34,701 nucleotides of DNA from Candidatus Shapirobacteria bacterium (lineage in GTDB: Bacteria > Patescibacteriota > Microgenomatia > UBA12405 > BS750m-G30): contig JADHWP010000004.1 in NCBI GenBank assembly GCA_016783425.1, forward strand, positions 1 through 34,701. Direction: 5' to 3'. This document shows positions 1 through 9,423 of this stretch, piece after piece; position 1 is the stretch's first letter, and each line of letters begins with the position of its first letter. A model generated the notes under the pieces. That model saw only the letters and a program-made list of their open reading frames with translations. It was not told the origin of the DNA and did no database searches. Made by a program: the position numbers and the translations under genes.

Positions 1-1674
1 GATCCTTCCGTTTTGTTTATTTCCGCCGGAATGCAGCCCCTGGTTCCTTTTTTGTTAGGAGAACCTCATTTATTAGGAAAGCGGTTGGTTAATATTCAGG
101 AATGTGTTCGGACAGTAGATATTGGGGAAGTTGGAGATACTTATCACCATACTTGGTTTGAGATGTTGGGGCACTGGTCGCTGGGTGACTATTGGAAGAA
201 AGAGGCAATCAAGATGACTCTTGAGTTTTTAACAAAAGATTTGGGGCTGGATTTTAAGCGTCTGGCTTTTAGTGTATTTAAGGGGAATAAAGATGCGCCT
301 AAAGATAAGGAAGCGGTTGAGATTTGGAAAAGTTTGGGAGCAGATGATAAAAGAATTGTTTATTTGGCTAATAATTGGTGGGGGTTGCTTGGGGGCGGGC
401 CTTGCGGTCCAAACACTGAGGTTTTTTACTGGTCTGATAATAATTCTACTCCTCCTGAAGAATTTGACCCCAAAGATATTACCTGGCTGGAAATTGGCAA
501 TGATGTGCTGCTTGCCTATGATAAACAAGGGGAAAAGTGCTTACCGGCCAAACAAAATAATATTGATAATGGTACCGGAATAGAAAGGACTTTGGCGGTT
601 GTTAATGGATTTGTTGATAATTACCAAACCTCTATTTTTTGGCCGATTATTAAGAAAATTGAGTCTATTTCGGGCCAGAAATACGAAGAGAGTGAAGAGA
701 TTACTCGGGCAATGAGAATAGTTGCCGATCATCTAAGATCAGCGGTTTTTATTACGGCTGATGGGGTAGAGCCGGGAAATAAGGAGCAGGGGTATGTGTT
801 GCGCCGGCTTATTCGGCGGGCGGTTCGGGAAGGGGAAAAATTAGGGCTGAAAAAGGGTTTTACCAGGGAGGTTTCTTTATCGGTTTTAGATAACCAGGAA
901 AATTATGGAGGGGAATATCCGGAGTTAAATAAAAATCAGGAAAAGATATTGTCAATAATTAATAAGGAAGAGGAGAGTTTTCGCCAAACTCTTAATCGGG
1001 GTCTAAAAGAATTCCTGGAACTTGTAAAAGAAAAAAATCTAACCGGATTAACAGGATTTAATCTTTATCAAACTCATGCTTTTCCTTTTGAAATGATTAT
1101 TGAAGAGGCGAATAGAATTGATTATAAATTGCCTTTAAATTTCAAATTTCAGTTTCAGGAAGCTAAAAAGGGCCATCAGAAACTATCTCAAGCTGCAGCC
1201 AAAGGTAAATTTAAAGGAGGATTATCCGGTAGTTCCAAAAAAGTAGTCGCCTATCATACTGCCACTCATCTTTTGCAAGGAGCTTTGCGAGAGGTTTTAG
1301 GAGAGGGCGTTTATCAGGCTGGCTCGAATATTACACAAGAGAGGCTGCGGTTTGATTTTACTTATGATCAAGGTCTAACCGAAGAGCAGATAAAGAAGGT
1401 GGAAAAAATAGTTAATGAGAAAATAAAAGAGAAGTTGGTTATAGAAGTGAAAGTAATGAAGTTTAGCCAGGCTTTGGAAAAAGGGATCTTGAGTGTGCCC
1501 GGAGTTTCTTATCCTGAAGAAGTTAAGGTTTATTCTATCGGGGACTATTCAAAAGAAATTTGCGGTGGACCGCATATAGCTGAAACTGGTAAGCTAAAAG
1601 GGCGGTTTAAGATAATCAAACAAGAAGCTTTGGGTCAAGGGAAGCGCCGGGTTTATGCTGTTTTGGAAAATTAA
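1..1674 (+). CDS. alaS: Alanyl-tRNA synthetase, 5'-truncated by window edge
   Basis: Frame is open from base 1 (DPSVLFISAGMQPLVPFLLGEPHLLGKRLVNIQECVRTVDIGEVGDTYHHTWFEMLGHWSLGDYW); editing-domain motifs HTATHLLQGAL and CGGPH are present. Confidence 0.96.
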   Translation, partial: DPSVLFISAGMQPLVPFLLGEPHLLGKRLVNIQECVRTVDIGEVGDTYHHTWFEMLGHWSLGDYWKKEAIKMTLEFLTKDLGLDFKRLAFSVFKGNKDAPKDKEAVEIWKSLGADDKRIVYLANNWWGLLGGGPCGPNTEVFYWSDNNSTPPEEFDPKDITWLEIGNDVLLAYDKQGEKCLPAKQNNIDNGTGIERTLAVVNGFVDNYQTSIFWPIIKKIESISGQKYEESEEITRAMRIVADHLRSAVFITADGVEPGNKEQGYVLRRLIRRAVREGEKLGLKKGFTREVSLSVLDNQENYGGEYPELNKNQEKILSIINKEEESFRQTLNRGLKEFLELVKEKNLTGLTGFNLYQTHAFPFEMIIEEANRIDYKLPLNFKFQFQEAKKGHQKLSQAAAKGKFKGGLSGSSKKVVAYHTATHLLQGALREVLGEGVYQAGSNITQERLRFDFTYDQGLTEEQIKKVEKIVNEKIKEKLVIEVKVMKFSQALEKGILSVPGVSYPEEVKVYSIGDYSKEICGGPHIAETGKLKGRFKIIKQEALGQGKRRVYAVLEN

Positions 1675-3741
1675 ATGAAGGAAAAAGAAGAAAAAAAGAT
1701 CTTGCTTCTATTTATTCAGGAAGAATTGGTAAATGGTCTTATTTATGGCCAAACTGAAGAGGGGCTGGAAATTAGAGCTTTAGGAGAAGAACAGGTTTGG
1801 GATGGAAAAAGTTACCAATCTTTTAAAAAAGCGGTTGAGCAGAGTTTAAAAAAGCACCTGGAAGATAAAAGCAAGGCCAGTTTTAACAAGACTTTTTTTG
1901 TGGTTTCTCCATTCTGGACGGTGGATGCGCAAGAGATAATGGAAAGCAAGGGCGAGCTTTTAAAAACTTTGTGTCGGGAGTATCGTTGGCCTCCGGGGGG
2001 CTTCGTGATTGACGATGAATCTTTGGTTTTTCATTTTAAAAAACAGGAAGAAGTGCCCCCGAGCTTTATTTCCTTACTTTTGCTGGACAAGGGTTTCCGT
2101 CTTTCTTTAGTCCATTTGGGCAAAATCAAAAAAAGACTCAAATTAAGCAGTCCTAATTTATCCGCTCAAAAGATTAGAGAAGGCCTGGATCAGTTGGGGT
2201 TTGAGGGGGTATTGCCGCCCAAGTTTGTTATTTGGGGGAAGATTGATCCTGATTTAGAAGAACAAATGCTTTCTTATCCCTGGGTAGATGAAAAAGGAGA
2301 TTTATTTTTACATCTGCCCGATATTCAATTTTTAGATTGGCCTCAACTGGGGAAAATTTTTAAAGAAATTGTGGCCTCTCAAATGGGAGAGGCAAAAGAA
2401 GAAACAAGGGGGTTGGCAGAAGAAGAGGAAGAGGATGTTTCTTTACTGCCGGCTGGATTTTCTTTTGACGATCTTTCCCGGGAAGGAGAAGAAGAAAGTA
2501 TTAAAGAAGAGACGGAAGAAAGTGGGGTTGTTAAAGTAGAAGAGGCGATGATTGAGGAGAAGAAGGTAAAAATTAAAAATCGCTTAAAAAGATTATTGGC
2601 AAACAAACCTCATGGATTGGGAGGCTGGCTGGTTAAAGGAGGAGTTTTGCTGCTGGCGGGAGTTGTTGTTTTTGGCTTGTTTGGATTAAGGCGGGAAGTG
2701 GTTTTATACCTTACTCCCGAAGAGGTGGCGGCGGAAGTAGAAGTTTTGCTGGCGGTGGATAAGGCGGCAGGGGAAAAAGTCTTGCCAGTCGAAGAGTTAT
2801 CGGTTGAGCAGCAAACTGAAGGTCAGGAAGTGGCGACGGGAACAAGTTTAATCGGCGAAAAATCAACTGGCCAGGTAACAATTTATAATCGGACCAGTGA
2901 GCCCGTTTCTTTTGATCAGGGAGTAAAAATCATTGGTCCCGGAAGTTTAGCTTTTGTTTTACTGGAAGAAGCCAAAGTGGCCTCCAAAACTCCGGATTTG
3001 GTGAGTGGAGTAGACCGTTGGGGAGAAAAGGAAGCAGGAGTTGAGGCCGCGGGAATTGGGAGTGAATATAATTTAGCCTCGGAGACTGTTTATACGATTG
3101 AAGGGGAAAACCAGGATGATTATCTGGTAAAAAACAAACAATCTTTTAGCGGAGGGACAAGCCGGGAAGTAAATGCAGTTTCTGAAGAGGATGTGGCTCG
3201 GCTAAAACAGGATTTAATTGATAAGTTGCAAAAAAAGATGGAAAAAAAGCTTGAAGAACTGACGCCAAATGACCAGCAGTTAATTTCCGAAACAATAAGA
3301 GTGGAAACAGTCTCTTTTTCTACTAGTAAGGAAATCGGGGAGGAGGGGGAAGATTTCAGCGGCCAGTTAATTTTAAGAGCCTTGGGATTAGCTATTAATC
3401 AAAATGATTTGGCCGCTTTTGCTAAAAGTGAGCTGGCCAGTCAGGCTCCGGCTGATTTTCAACTGGACCAGGGAGAGGTGGAGATAGAGTTTTTACCGGT
3501 TGAAGAGGGTGAAGACGGCTGGTTAGGCAAAATTACCGTTAAGGGAAAATTCTATCCTCAACTGGATACAAGCCTTTTAGTCGCGGAGCTTAAAGGTAAG
3601 CCTAAAGCTAAGTTGTTGGAAATTGTTAAAAAACAGCCTCGGGTTTATCGTTATGAGTTAAAAACTTCTTTTCCTCTTTTATCTTTTTTCCCCTGGCTTC
3701 CTTTAAATGGAGATAAAATTAGCGTGAAGATAGAGCAGTAA
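1675..3741 (+). CDS. Membrane protein: cytoplasmic N-terminal domain (possibly actin-like/SHS2-type), acidic linker, one TM helix, baseplate-J-like C-terminal region
   Basis: 688 aa ORF starting directly after the alaS stop; TM segment GGWLVKGGVLLLAGVVVFGLFGL; C-terminal STGQVTIYNRTSEPVSFDQGVKI...SGGTSREVNAVSEEDV resembles baseplate-J-like proteins of CPR genomes. Confidence 0.6.
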   Translation: MKEKEEKKILLLFIQEELVNGLIYGQTEEGLEIRALGEEQVWDGKSYQSFKKAVEQSLKKHLEDKSKASFNKTFFVVSPFWTVDAQEIMESKGELLKTLCREYRWPPGGFVIDDESLVFHFKKQEEVPPSFISLLLLDKGFRLSLVHLGKIKKRLKLSSPNLSAQKIREGLDQLGFEGVLPPKFVIWGKIDPDLEEQMLSYPWVDEKGDLFLHLPDIQFLDWPQLGKIFKEIVASQMGEAKEETRGLAEEEEEDVSLLPAGFSFDDLSREGEEESIKEETEESGVVKVEEAMIEEKKVKIKNRLKRLLANKPHGLGGWLVKGGVLLLAGVVVFGLFGLRREVVLYLTPEEVAAEVEVLLAVDKAAGEKVLPVEELSVEQQTEGQEVATGTSLIGEKSTGQVTIYNRTSEPVSFDQGVKIIGPGSLAFVLLEEAKVASKTPDLVSGVDRWGEKEAGVEAAGIGSEYNLASETVYTIEGENQDDYLVKNKQSFSGGTSREVNAVSEEDVARLKQDLIDKLQKKMEKKLEELTPNDQQLISETIRVETVSFSTSKEIGEEGEDFSGQLILRALGLAINQNDLAAFAKSELASQAPADFQLDQGEVEIEFLPVEEGEDGWLGKITVKGKFYPQLDTSLLVAELKGKPKAKLLEIVKKQPRVYRYELKTSFPLLSFFPWLPLNGDKISVKIEQ

Positions 3742-3742
3742 A

Positions 3743-4501
3743 ATGGCGCTTTATTATTACCAAAAAAAAGAAAAACCAACCTGGTGGGAGGTTTGGCAAT
3801 ACCAGTTAAAAACCAGGTGGCAAAACCCTTTGATCAAAAGAGGAGGTTCAGCTTTTGTTTTAGGATTAGGCGTTTTTTTAATGGGAGCCGCTTTATATCC
3901 GATGATTAGCTATCAGATCAGGTATGCGCCTCGCTTTACCCCTATTTATAGTCCTGTTCCTCAAGATGCTAATTGGCACTCACCGCCTTTGGTTTCGGCT
4001 CAAGATAATAATAAGGACTATACTTTAATTTCTTCCTGGTTTGTGGAAAAGCCGGAAAAGCAAAAAGAGAAGAGTAATCAAGTTGAGTATTATACTTTAG
4101 ACATTCCCGCCTTAAAAATTAAAAATGCGATTGTTCATGTTGGCGGCGAAGATTTGAAAAAAGAACTGGTTCAGTATGCGGACACGGCTCCGCCCGGAGA
4201 AGATTTTGGCCGACCGGTTATTTTTGGCCACTCGACAACCTATATGGATCCTAATAATTATTTAGCAATTTTTACTGATCTTTATAAGTTGAAAACAACT
4301 CCTTCTCCGGATAAAATTATTATTCATTATGATGGCATACGCTATGTTTATCAGGTGGTGAATATTTTTGAAGTTATCCCGACTGATTTGAGCATTCTTT
4401 CCCAATATTATGAGGGTAAAGAGCTTTTTTTGGTGACTTGTACTCCTCCGGGAACTTATTTACGCCGTTTAGTAGTTAAAGCCAAGTTAATAGAAGAGTG
4501 A
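3743..4501 (+). CDS. Sortase family protein (transpeptidase), membrane anchored
   Basis: N-terminal TM; sortase signatures VIFGHST (His), LFLVTCTPPGT (Cys), YLRRLVVKAKL (Arg). Confidence 0.85.
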   Translation: MALYYYQKKEKPTWWEVWQYQLKTRWQNPLIKRGGSAFVLGLGVFLMGAALYPMISYQIRYAPRFTPIYSPVPQDANWHSPPLVSAQDNNKDYTLISSWFVEKPEKQKEKSNQVEYYTLDIPALKIKNAIVHVGGEDLKKELVQYADTAPPGEDFGRPVIFGHSTTYMDPNNYLAIFTDLYKLKTTPSPDKIIIHYDGIRYVYQVVNIFEVIPTDLSILSQYYEGKELFLVTCTPPGTYLRRLVVKAKLIEE

Positions 4502-4872
4502 GGGTTTTAGGAATAGATCCGGGGAAAAAAAATATTGGTTTGGCGATTGGAGAAAAAGGGATAATTGAGACCTTGCCGGTTCTTACCGGCTCTCTAAAAA
4601 AAGCTTATCCCGCTCTTGAAAAAATAGCAGAGGGGGAAAATATTAAAAAAGTAATAGTAGGAATTTCTGAGGGAAAATCAGCCGAATTTAGTCGGAAATT
4701 TGCTAATCGACTTAAAAATATATTACAATTACCAGTTGTCCTAATAAATGAAACCTTAACTACTTTTGAGGCTAAAAAACTAAGACCTAAAAGAAAAGTA
4801 GTTGATTCGGTAGCCGCTGCTTTATTGTTAAAAAAATATTGGCAGAAAGGAAGGAGGGTGGTGAATGTTTAA
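4498..4872 (+). CDS. ruvX: Putative pre-16S rRNA nuclease YqgF/RuvX
   Basis: GTG start overlapping the sortase stop by 4 nt; MRVLGIDPGKKNIGLAIGE...INETLTTFEA...VDSVAAALLLKKY. Confidence 0.88.
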   Translation: MRVLGIDPGKKNIGLAIGEKGIIETLPVLTGSLKKAYPALEKIAEGENIKKVIVGISEGKSAEFSRKFANRLKNILQLPVVLINETLTTFEAKKLRPKRKVVDSVAAALLLKKYWQKGRRVVNV

Positions 4873-5065
4873 AAACGTTATTTCTCCGATTCAGGCTTGG
4901 TTGCTTTCTCAGAGTCGGTGTGTTGGCTGTGGGCGGCCTTTAAATAAGGGAAGGAAGAGTGAAAATAAACAGGGGATGAATAAGGTCACTTGTGGCTGCG
5001 GCCGGATTTTTATCCACGAAAAAGAGAAAGGGCGCTATCGTCGGGCTCTTTTTGAAGAAGTTTAG
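4865..5065 (+). CDS. Small zinc-ribbon protein
   Basis: 66 aa with CVGCGRPL...VTCGCGRIF (two Cys pairs); overlaps ruvX by 8 nt, consistent with translational coupling. Confidence 0.6.
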   Translation: MFKNVISPIQAWLLSQSRCVGCGRPLNKGRKSENKQGMNKVTCGCGRIFIHEKEKGRYRRALFEEV

Positions 5066-5075
5066 AAATTTACTG

Positions 5076-6056
5076 ATGAAAATTTTTAAATTCGCAAGAG
5101 TTGTTTTAACCTTGGCTTTATTGGGGCTTGTTTTTGCCAGCGGAATAGTTTGGCATTATTCCCGGCCAGCGCGATCTCAACACCTGGGAGAAGAAAAGAT
5201 TTTTGTTGTAAACAAAGGAGAGGGAAGCGGGGAAATTGGTATCCGCTTGCAAAAAGAAGGTTTGATTCGTCATCGTTATGCCTTTTGGGCCGTGGTTGGA
5301 CTACATCACCTTAGCGGCAAGCTTCAGGCAGGTAGTTTTCGCCTGTCCCCCAATATGAGTTTAAAAGAAATTGGTCAAACCCTTACTAAGGGGAGACTGG
5401 ATCAGTGGGTAACGATTATTGAAGGAGTGAGACAAGAGGAAATTGCCTGGCAATTAGGTCGGGAAATGGGGATAGATATTCAGGAATTTTTGAGCGCCAG
5501 CCAGGATCAGGAAGGCTTTCTTTTTCCGGATACCTATCTTTTCCCCCAAGGAGCGGGAGCCCGGAAGGTAGTTTCTATTATGAGGGATAATTTTGAGAAA
5601 AAGACTAAAGACCTTTGGCCCCAGGCGGAAAAAAATAAATTATCCCGGGAACAAGTTTTGATTTTGGCCTCGCTGGTAGAAAGAGAAGCGAAAAAGGACC
5701 AGGATCGGGCTTTGGTGGCCGGTATTTTAGTGAAGCGCTGGCAGAGCGACTGGCCTTTGCAAATTGACGCTGCGGTCCAGTATGCTAAGGCCAGTCAAAA
5801 TTGCCCGGTAGAGAAAGAGTGCCGTTGGTGGCCAGTAGTGACTAAAGATGATTTGAAAATAATTTCTCCATATAATACTTATGAAAATAAGGATTTGCCT
5901 CCGGCTCCTATTTGCAACCCTTCTTTATCTTCAATCGAAGCAGTGGTTAATTATCAACTCTCAAGCTATTGGTTTTATCTTTCTGATCGCCGGAGCCAGA
6001 TTCATTTTAGTCAGACCCTGGAAGAGCATCAGGCCAATATCAGAAAGTATTTGTAA
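5076..6056 (+). CDS. mltG: Endolytic murein transglycosylase MltG (YceG-like)
   Basis: ATG at 5076 preferred over the upstream 4992 start, which overlaps the zinc-ribbon ORF; N-terminal TM, EGFLFPDTYLFPQG, ILASLVEREA. Confidence 0.9.
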   Translation: MKIFKFARVVLTLALLGLVFASGIVWHYSRPARSQHLGEEKIFVVNKGEGSGEIGIRLQKEGLIRHRYAFWAVVGLHHLSGKLQAGSFRLSPNMSLKEIGQTLTKGRLDQWVTIIEGVRQEEIAWQLGREMGIDIQEFLSASQDQEGFLFPDTYLFPQGAGARKVVSIMRDNFEKKTKDLWPQAEKNKLSREQVLILASLVEREAKKDQDRALVAGILVKRWQSDWPLQIDAAVQYAKASQNCPVEKECRWWPVVTKDDLKIISPYNTYENKDLPPAPICNPSLSSIEAVVNYQLSSYWFYLSDRRSQIHFSQTLEEHQANIRKYL

Positions 6057-6062
6057 TTTTTT

Positions 6063-6090
6063 TTGACAACTGAAAATATTGTGATATAAT
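6063..6090 (+). promoter_or_regulatory. Sigma70-type promoter for rpoB
   Basis: Perfect TTGACA (6063-6068), 16-nt spacer, perfect TATAAT (6085-6090) with extended -10 TGA immediately upstream. Confidence 0.85.
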
Positions 6091-6115
6091 TCCACTTAGG
6101 CCTAATTTAAAATAA

Positions 6116-6148
6116 GCGGACTTTAGGTAGTGGTCCGCAAATTTTTTT
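6116..6148 (+). terminator. Intrinsic-terminator/attenuator-like hairpin in the rpoB leader
   Basis: GCGGAC (6116-6121), 11-nt loop, GTCCGC (6133-6138), then AAA and a run of 7 T; lies between the promoter and the rpoB ATG at 6172. Confidence 0.7.
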
Positions 6149-6171
6149 GTCTTTAGGATATCTTTTTCTAA

Positions 6172-9100
6172 ATGAGTAAATTTAAGCGAATTTATTGGGG
6201 CCAGGAGTTAAAACTTCCTCCTGCCCGGAGTTTGATTGAGGTGCAAAAGCAGTCCTGGCAGTGGTTTTTAACTCAAGGGCTAAAAGATATTTTTGTTTCT
6301 CTTTCTCCGATTATTGATTATACCGGCAATAATTGGGAAATTCGCTTTAAAGATTTAGAGTTTGGCGCTCCAGTAATTACTCCCGCTCGGGCTCGGGAAA
6401 AAGGATTAACTTACAGTCTGCCTCTAACCATTAAAGTGACCTTGAGTAATAAAAGGACAGGGAATGTAATTGAAGAAGATGTTTTTGTTCGGGAAATTCC
6501 CACCATGACTCCGGAAGGAACTTTTATCATTGATGGAGTGGAGCGGGGAATGGTTAACCAGTTGGTGCGCTCTCCCGGAGTTTATTTTACGGCCGATGAT
6601 GATCTTGCGACTGGCAAGCTTCTTTATCAGGCGGAAATTCGGCCTTTGCGAGGCTCCTGGCTGGAATTTCTAGTTGGCAAAAAGGGAGTAATTTATGCTC
6701 GAATTGACCGGAGAAGAAAATTTCCGGCCACTATCATTTTAAAATGTTTAGGACTAGTTGGGGAAAAAGAGCTGGTAAAGAAATTTTCTGGTTTTATTAA
6801 GCCTACTTTAGAAGCTGATAGTTGTAAAACCAGGGAAGAGGCTTATTTGGAATTTTATCGCAAGATGAGGCCGGGGGAACCTTTGGTTTTAGAAAATGCC
6901 ATTAATTTGTTTAAAAATATTTTTTTTAGTCTTGACAATTATGAAATTGGCCGGGTAGGGAGATATAAAGCCAACAAGCGCTTGGGCCTTTCCTTTCCGG
7001 TTGATGATCAGCGCTATTGGGTTTTGGTCCCTCAAGACATTATTAAGACAATTGAATATTTGATTAGGCTGGAAAAGGGTGAGGAAACAAGGCTTGATGA
7101 CATTGATCATTTAGGAAACAGAAGGTTAAGATCAGTAGGGGAAATTTTATCCCAAACTATTTTGCATCGGGCGGCGGCTCGATTTGAGCGGGGAGTAAAA
7201 GAACGAATGAGTTTAGCCAGTACTAAAGAAAAAGTCAGGCCTTCCCAACTGCTTAATTTTCAGCCTTTTTTATCGGCCCTGCTTTCCTTTTTCAAAACTT
7301 CGCCTCTTTCTTCAATTTTGGATCAAACCAATCCCCTCTCTGAATTGGATTTGCTTAGAAAAATTACCGTTATTGGACCGGGGGGAATTTCTCGAGAAAG
7401 AGCTACTTTCTCAATTCGGGATATTCATAGCTCTCAATATGGTCGAGTTTGTCCGATTCGTTCTCCCGAGGGGGTTAATATTGGCTTAATGACCTACCTT
7501 TCTTTGTTTGCCAGGGTTAACGAGTATGGGTTTTTAGAGACTCCTTATCGCAAAACAAAACTAACTAAGCAGGGTCAAAATACAAGAGTAAAAATTACCG
7601 ATGAAATCGTTTATCTTTCTGCCGATGATGAGGCCGATTATTATATTACTCATGCCGGAGTAGTTAAAGATAGCCAGGGTTATATTAAGCCTGATTGGGT
7701 ACCGGCTCGTTTTCAAGGGGAATTTCTGGAAGTAGCCAAAGATAAGATTCAACTGGCTGATTATTCCCCTCAACAAGTATTGGGTTTATCCGGGGCCTTA
7801 ATTCCCTTTGTCGCTCACGATGAGACCAACCGGGCCCTAATGGGTTCAAACATGCAGTGTCAAGCCGTGCCTTTAGCTAATCCAGAGGCGCCAATTGTCG
7901 GGACAGGGATGGAGGAGATTGCTTCTTTGGCCATGAACCGAATGTTGCTGGCCCAAGCGGCAGGAAAAGTAGTTTTCGTTGATGCCCAAAAAATAGTGGT
8001 TAAGCCTGATAAGCTTCAAGCTCAAGTTGAAGATGAAGTCGAAATTAAAGACGGCAAGCATGTTTACCATCTGTTTAAGTATCGAAAAACCAGCCCGAAC
8101 GAGACCTGCTATAATCAGCGGCCGGTGGTTGGAATGGGTCAGAGGGTAAAAAAGGGTAGCTTGTTAGCTGATGGTCCGGCTACAGAGAACGGAGAATTGG
8201 CTCTTGGTAAAAATTTAGTGATCGCTTACGCTTGTATTGAGGGTTTGGGTTTTGAGGATTCTATTGTCGTTTCGGACCGCCTGGTTAAAGAAGATGTTTT
8301 AACTTCAGTTCACATTAGCGAATATGAAGCGCGGGTGGTGGATACTAAACTAGGGCCGGAAGAACTAACTAAGGATATTCCCGGGGTGGCCGAAACCGAT
8401 TTAGCCAGATTAACAGAGGAGGGGATTATTATGATTGGTTCAGAAGTGACCGCTAATGATATTTTGGTGGGTAAAGTAGAGCCTAAGGGAGAAAAAGAAT
8501 TGTCGGCGGAAGAAAGGCTGTTGCGAGCCATTTTTGGAGAAAAAGCCAAAGATGTAAAAGATACTAGCAGGCGGGTTCCTCACGGCGAGGGCGGAGTAGT
8601 CATTGGAATAAGAACTTTAGACCGGGAAAAAGGAGACCAGCTTGATCCCGGAGTTAATAAAATTATCAAGGTATCTGTGGCCCAGTTAAGAAAAATTCGA
8701 GAGGGAGACAAGATCGCCGGGCGGCACGGAAATAAGGGGGTTGTCTCTCGGGTTTTGTCGGAAGCGGATATGCCCAGGTTAAAAGACGGTACTCCCATAG
8801 ATGTTATTGTTTCACCTTTATCGGTAATCGCCCGAATGAATTTGGGTCAGACTTTAGAAGCTCATTTAGGTTGGGCCGGCAAGGTGCTGGGAGAAAAGTA
8901 CATCGTTCCCCCTTTTGAGAAGCTTCCTGAAGAAATCATTGTTTCTTTGCTTGAAAAGTCTGGTTTCCCAACTGATGGAAAAACTACCCTTTTTGACGGA
9001 AAAACTGGACAGCCCTATCAGCAATCAGTGGCGGTAGGAGTGGCCTATATTTTAAAATTGCATCACATGGCGGAAGATAAGGTCCACGCGCGTTCGACCG

Positions 9101-9423
9101 GCCCTTACTCTTTAGTTACACAACAGCCGTTGGGAGGAAAAACTCGAATGGGTGGACAAAGGTTTGGGGAAATGGAAGTTTGGGCTCTTGAAGCCCACCG
9201 GGCGGCTTATGCTTTGCAGGAAATGTTGACCATTAAGTCTGATGATATCGAAGGAAGAGCAGGGGCTTTTCAGGCTATTATTAAAGGCCAGGAAATCCCC
9301 GCTCCCACTTTGCCGGAATCTTTTAAGGTTTTAGTTCGTGAGCTGGCGGGCCTAGGGGTGTCGGTTACTCCCACCAGAGTAGTAGCCCAACCAGCCGAAG
9401 AAGTTAATGGGGAAGAGGAATAA
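6172..9423 (+). CDS. rpoB: DNA-directed RNA polymerase subunit beta
   Basis: 1083 aa; [79 protein letters not shown]. Confidence 0.99.
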   Translation: MSKFKRIYWGQELKLPPARSLIEVQKQSWQWFLTQGLKDIFVSLSPIIDYTGNNWEIRFKDLEFGAPVITPARAREKGLTYSLPLTIKVTLSNKRTGNVIEEDVFVREIPTMTPEGTFIIDGVERGMVNQLVRSPGVYFTADDDLATGKLLYQAEIRPLRGSWLEFLVGKKGVIYARIDRRRKFPATIILKCLGLVGEKELVKKFSGFIKPTLEADSCKTREEAYLEFYRKMRPGEPLVLENAINLFKNIFFSLDNYEIGRVGRYKANKRLGLSFPVDDQRYWVLVPQDIIKTIEYLIRLEKGEETRLDDIDHLGNRRLRSVGEILSQTILHRAAARFERGVKERMSLASTKEKVRPSQLLNFQPFLSALLSFFKTSPLSSILDQTNPLSELDLLRKITVIGPGGISRERATFSIRDIHSSQYGRVCPIRSPEGVNIGLMTYLSLFARVNEYGFLETPYRKTKLTKQGQNTRVKITDEIVYLSADDEADYYITHAGVVKDSQGYIKPDWVPARFQGEFLEVAKDKIQLADYSPQQVLGLSGALIPFVAHDETNRALMGSNMQCQAVPLANPEAPIVGTGMEEIASLAMNRMLLAQAAGKVVFVDAQKIVVKPDKLQAQVEDEVEIKDGKHVYHLFKYRKTSPNETCYNQRPVVGMGQRVKKGSLLADGPATENGELALGKNLVIAYACIEGLGFEDSIVVSDRLVKEDVLTSVHISEYEARVVDTKLGPEELTKDIPGVAETDLARLTEEGIIMIGSEVTANDILVGKVEPKGEKELSAEERLLRAIFGEKAKDVKDTSRRVPHGEGGVVIGIRTLDREKGDQLDPGVNKIIKVSVAQLRKIREGDKIAGRHGNKGVVSRVLSEADMPRLKDGTPIDVIVSPLSVIARMNLGQTLEAHLGWAGKVLGEKYIVPPFEKLPEEIIVSLLEKSGFPTDGKTTLFDGKTGQPYQQSVAVGVAYILKLHHMAEDKVHARSTGPYSLVTQQPLGGKTRMGGQRFGEMEVWALEAHRAAYALQEMLTIKSDDIEGRAGAFQAIIKGQEIPAPTLPESFKVLVRELAGLGVSVTPTRVVAQPAEEVNGEEE

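Noticed and set aside
272-583. 103-aa ORF overlapping alaS, and the similar minus-strand ORFs 229-528, 541-732, 2379-2606, 6889-7110, 8310-8549, 11586-11846, 16604-16813 and 18112-18483
   Set aside because: They lie within strongly conserved genes in other frames; low-complexity or out-of-frame shadows with no independent support.
13-1674. TTG at position 13 as the alaS start
   Set aside because: The frame is open to base 1 and AlaRS homology begins at base 1; the gene is cut by the window edge.
4992-5075. Upstream start of mltG at 4992
   Set aside because: Would overlap the zinc-ribbon ORF in another frame; ATG at 5076 directly precedes a plausible signal/TM segment.
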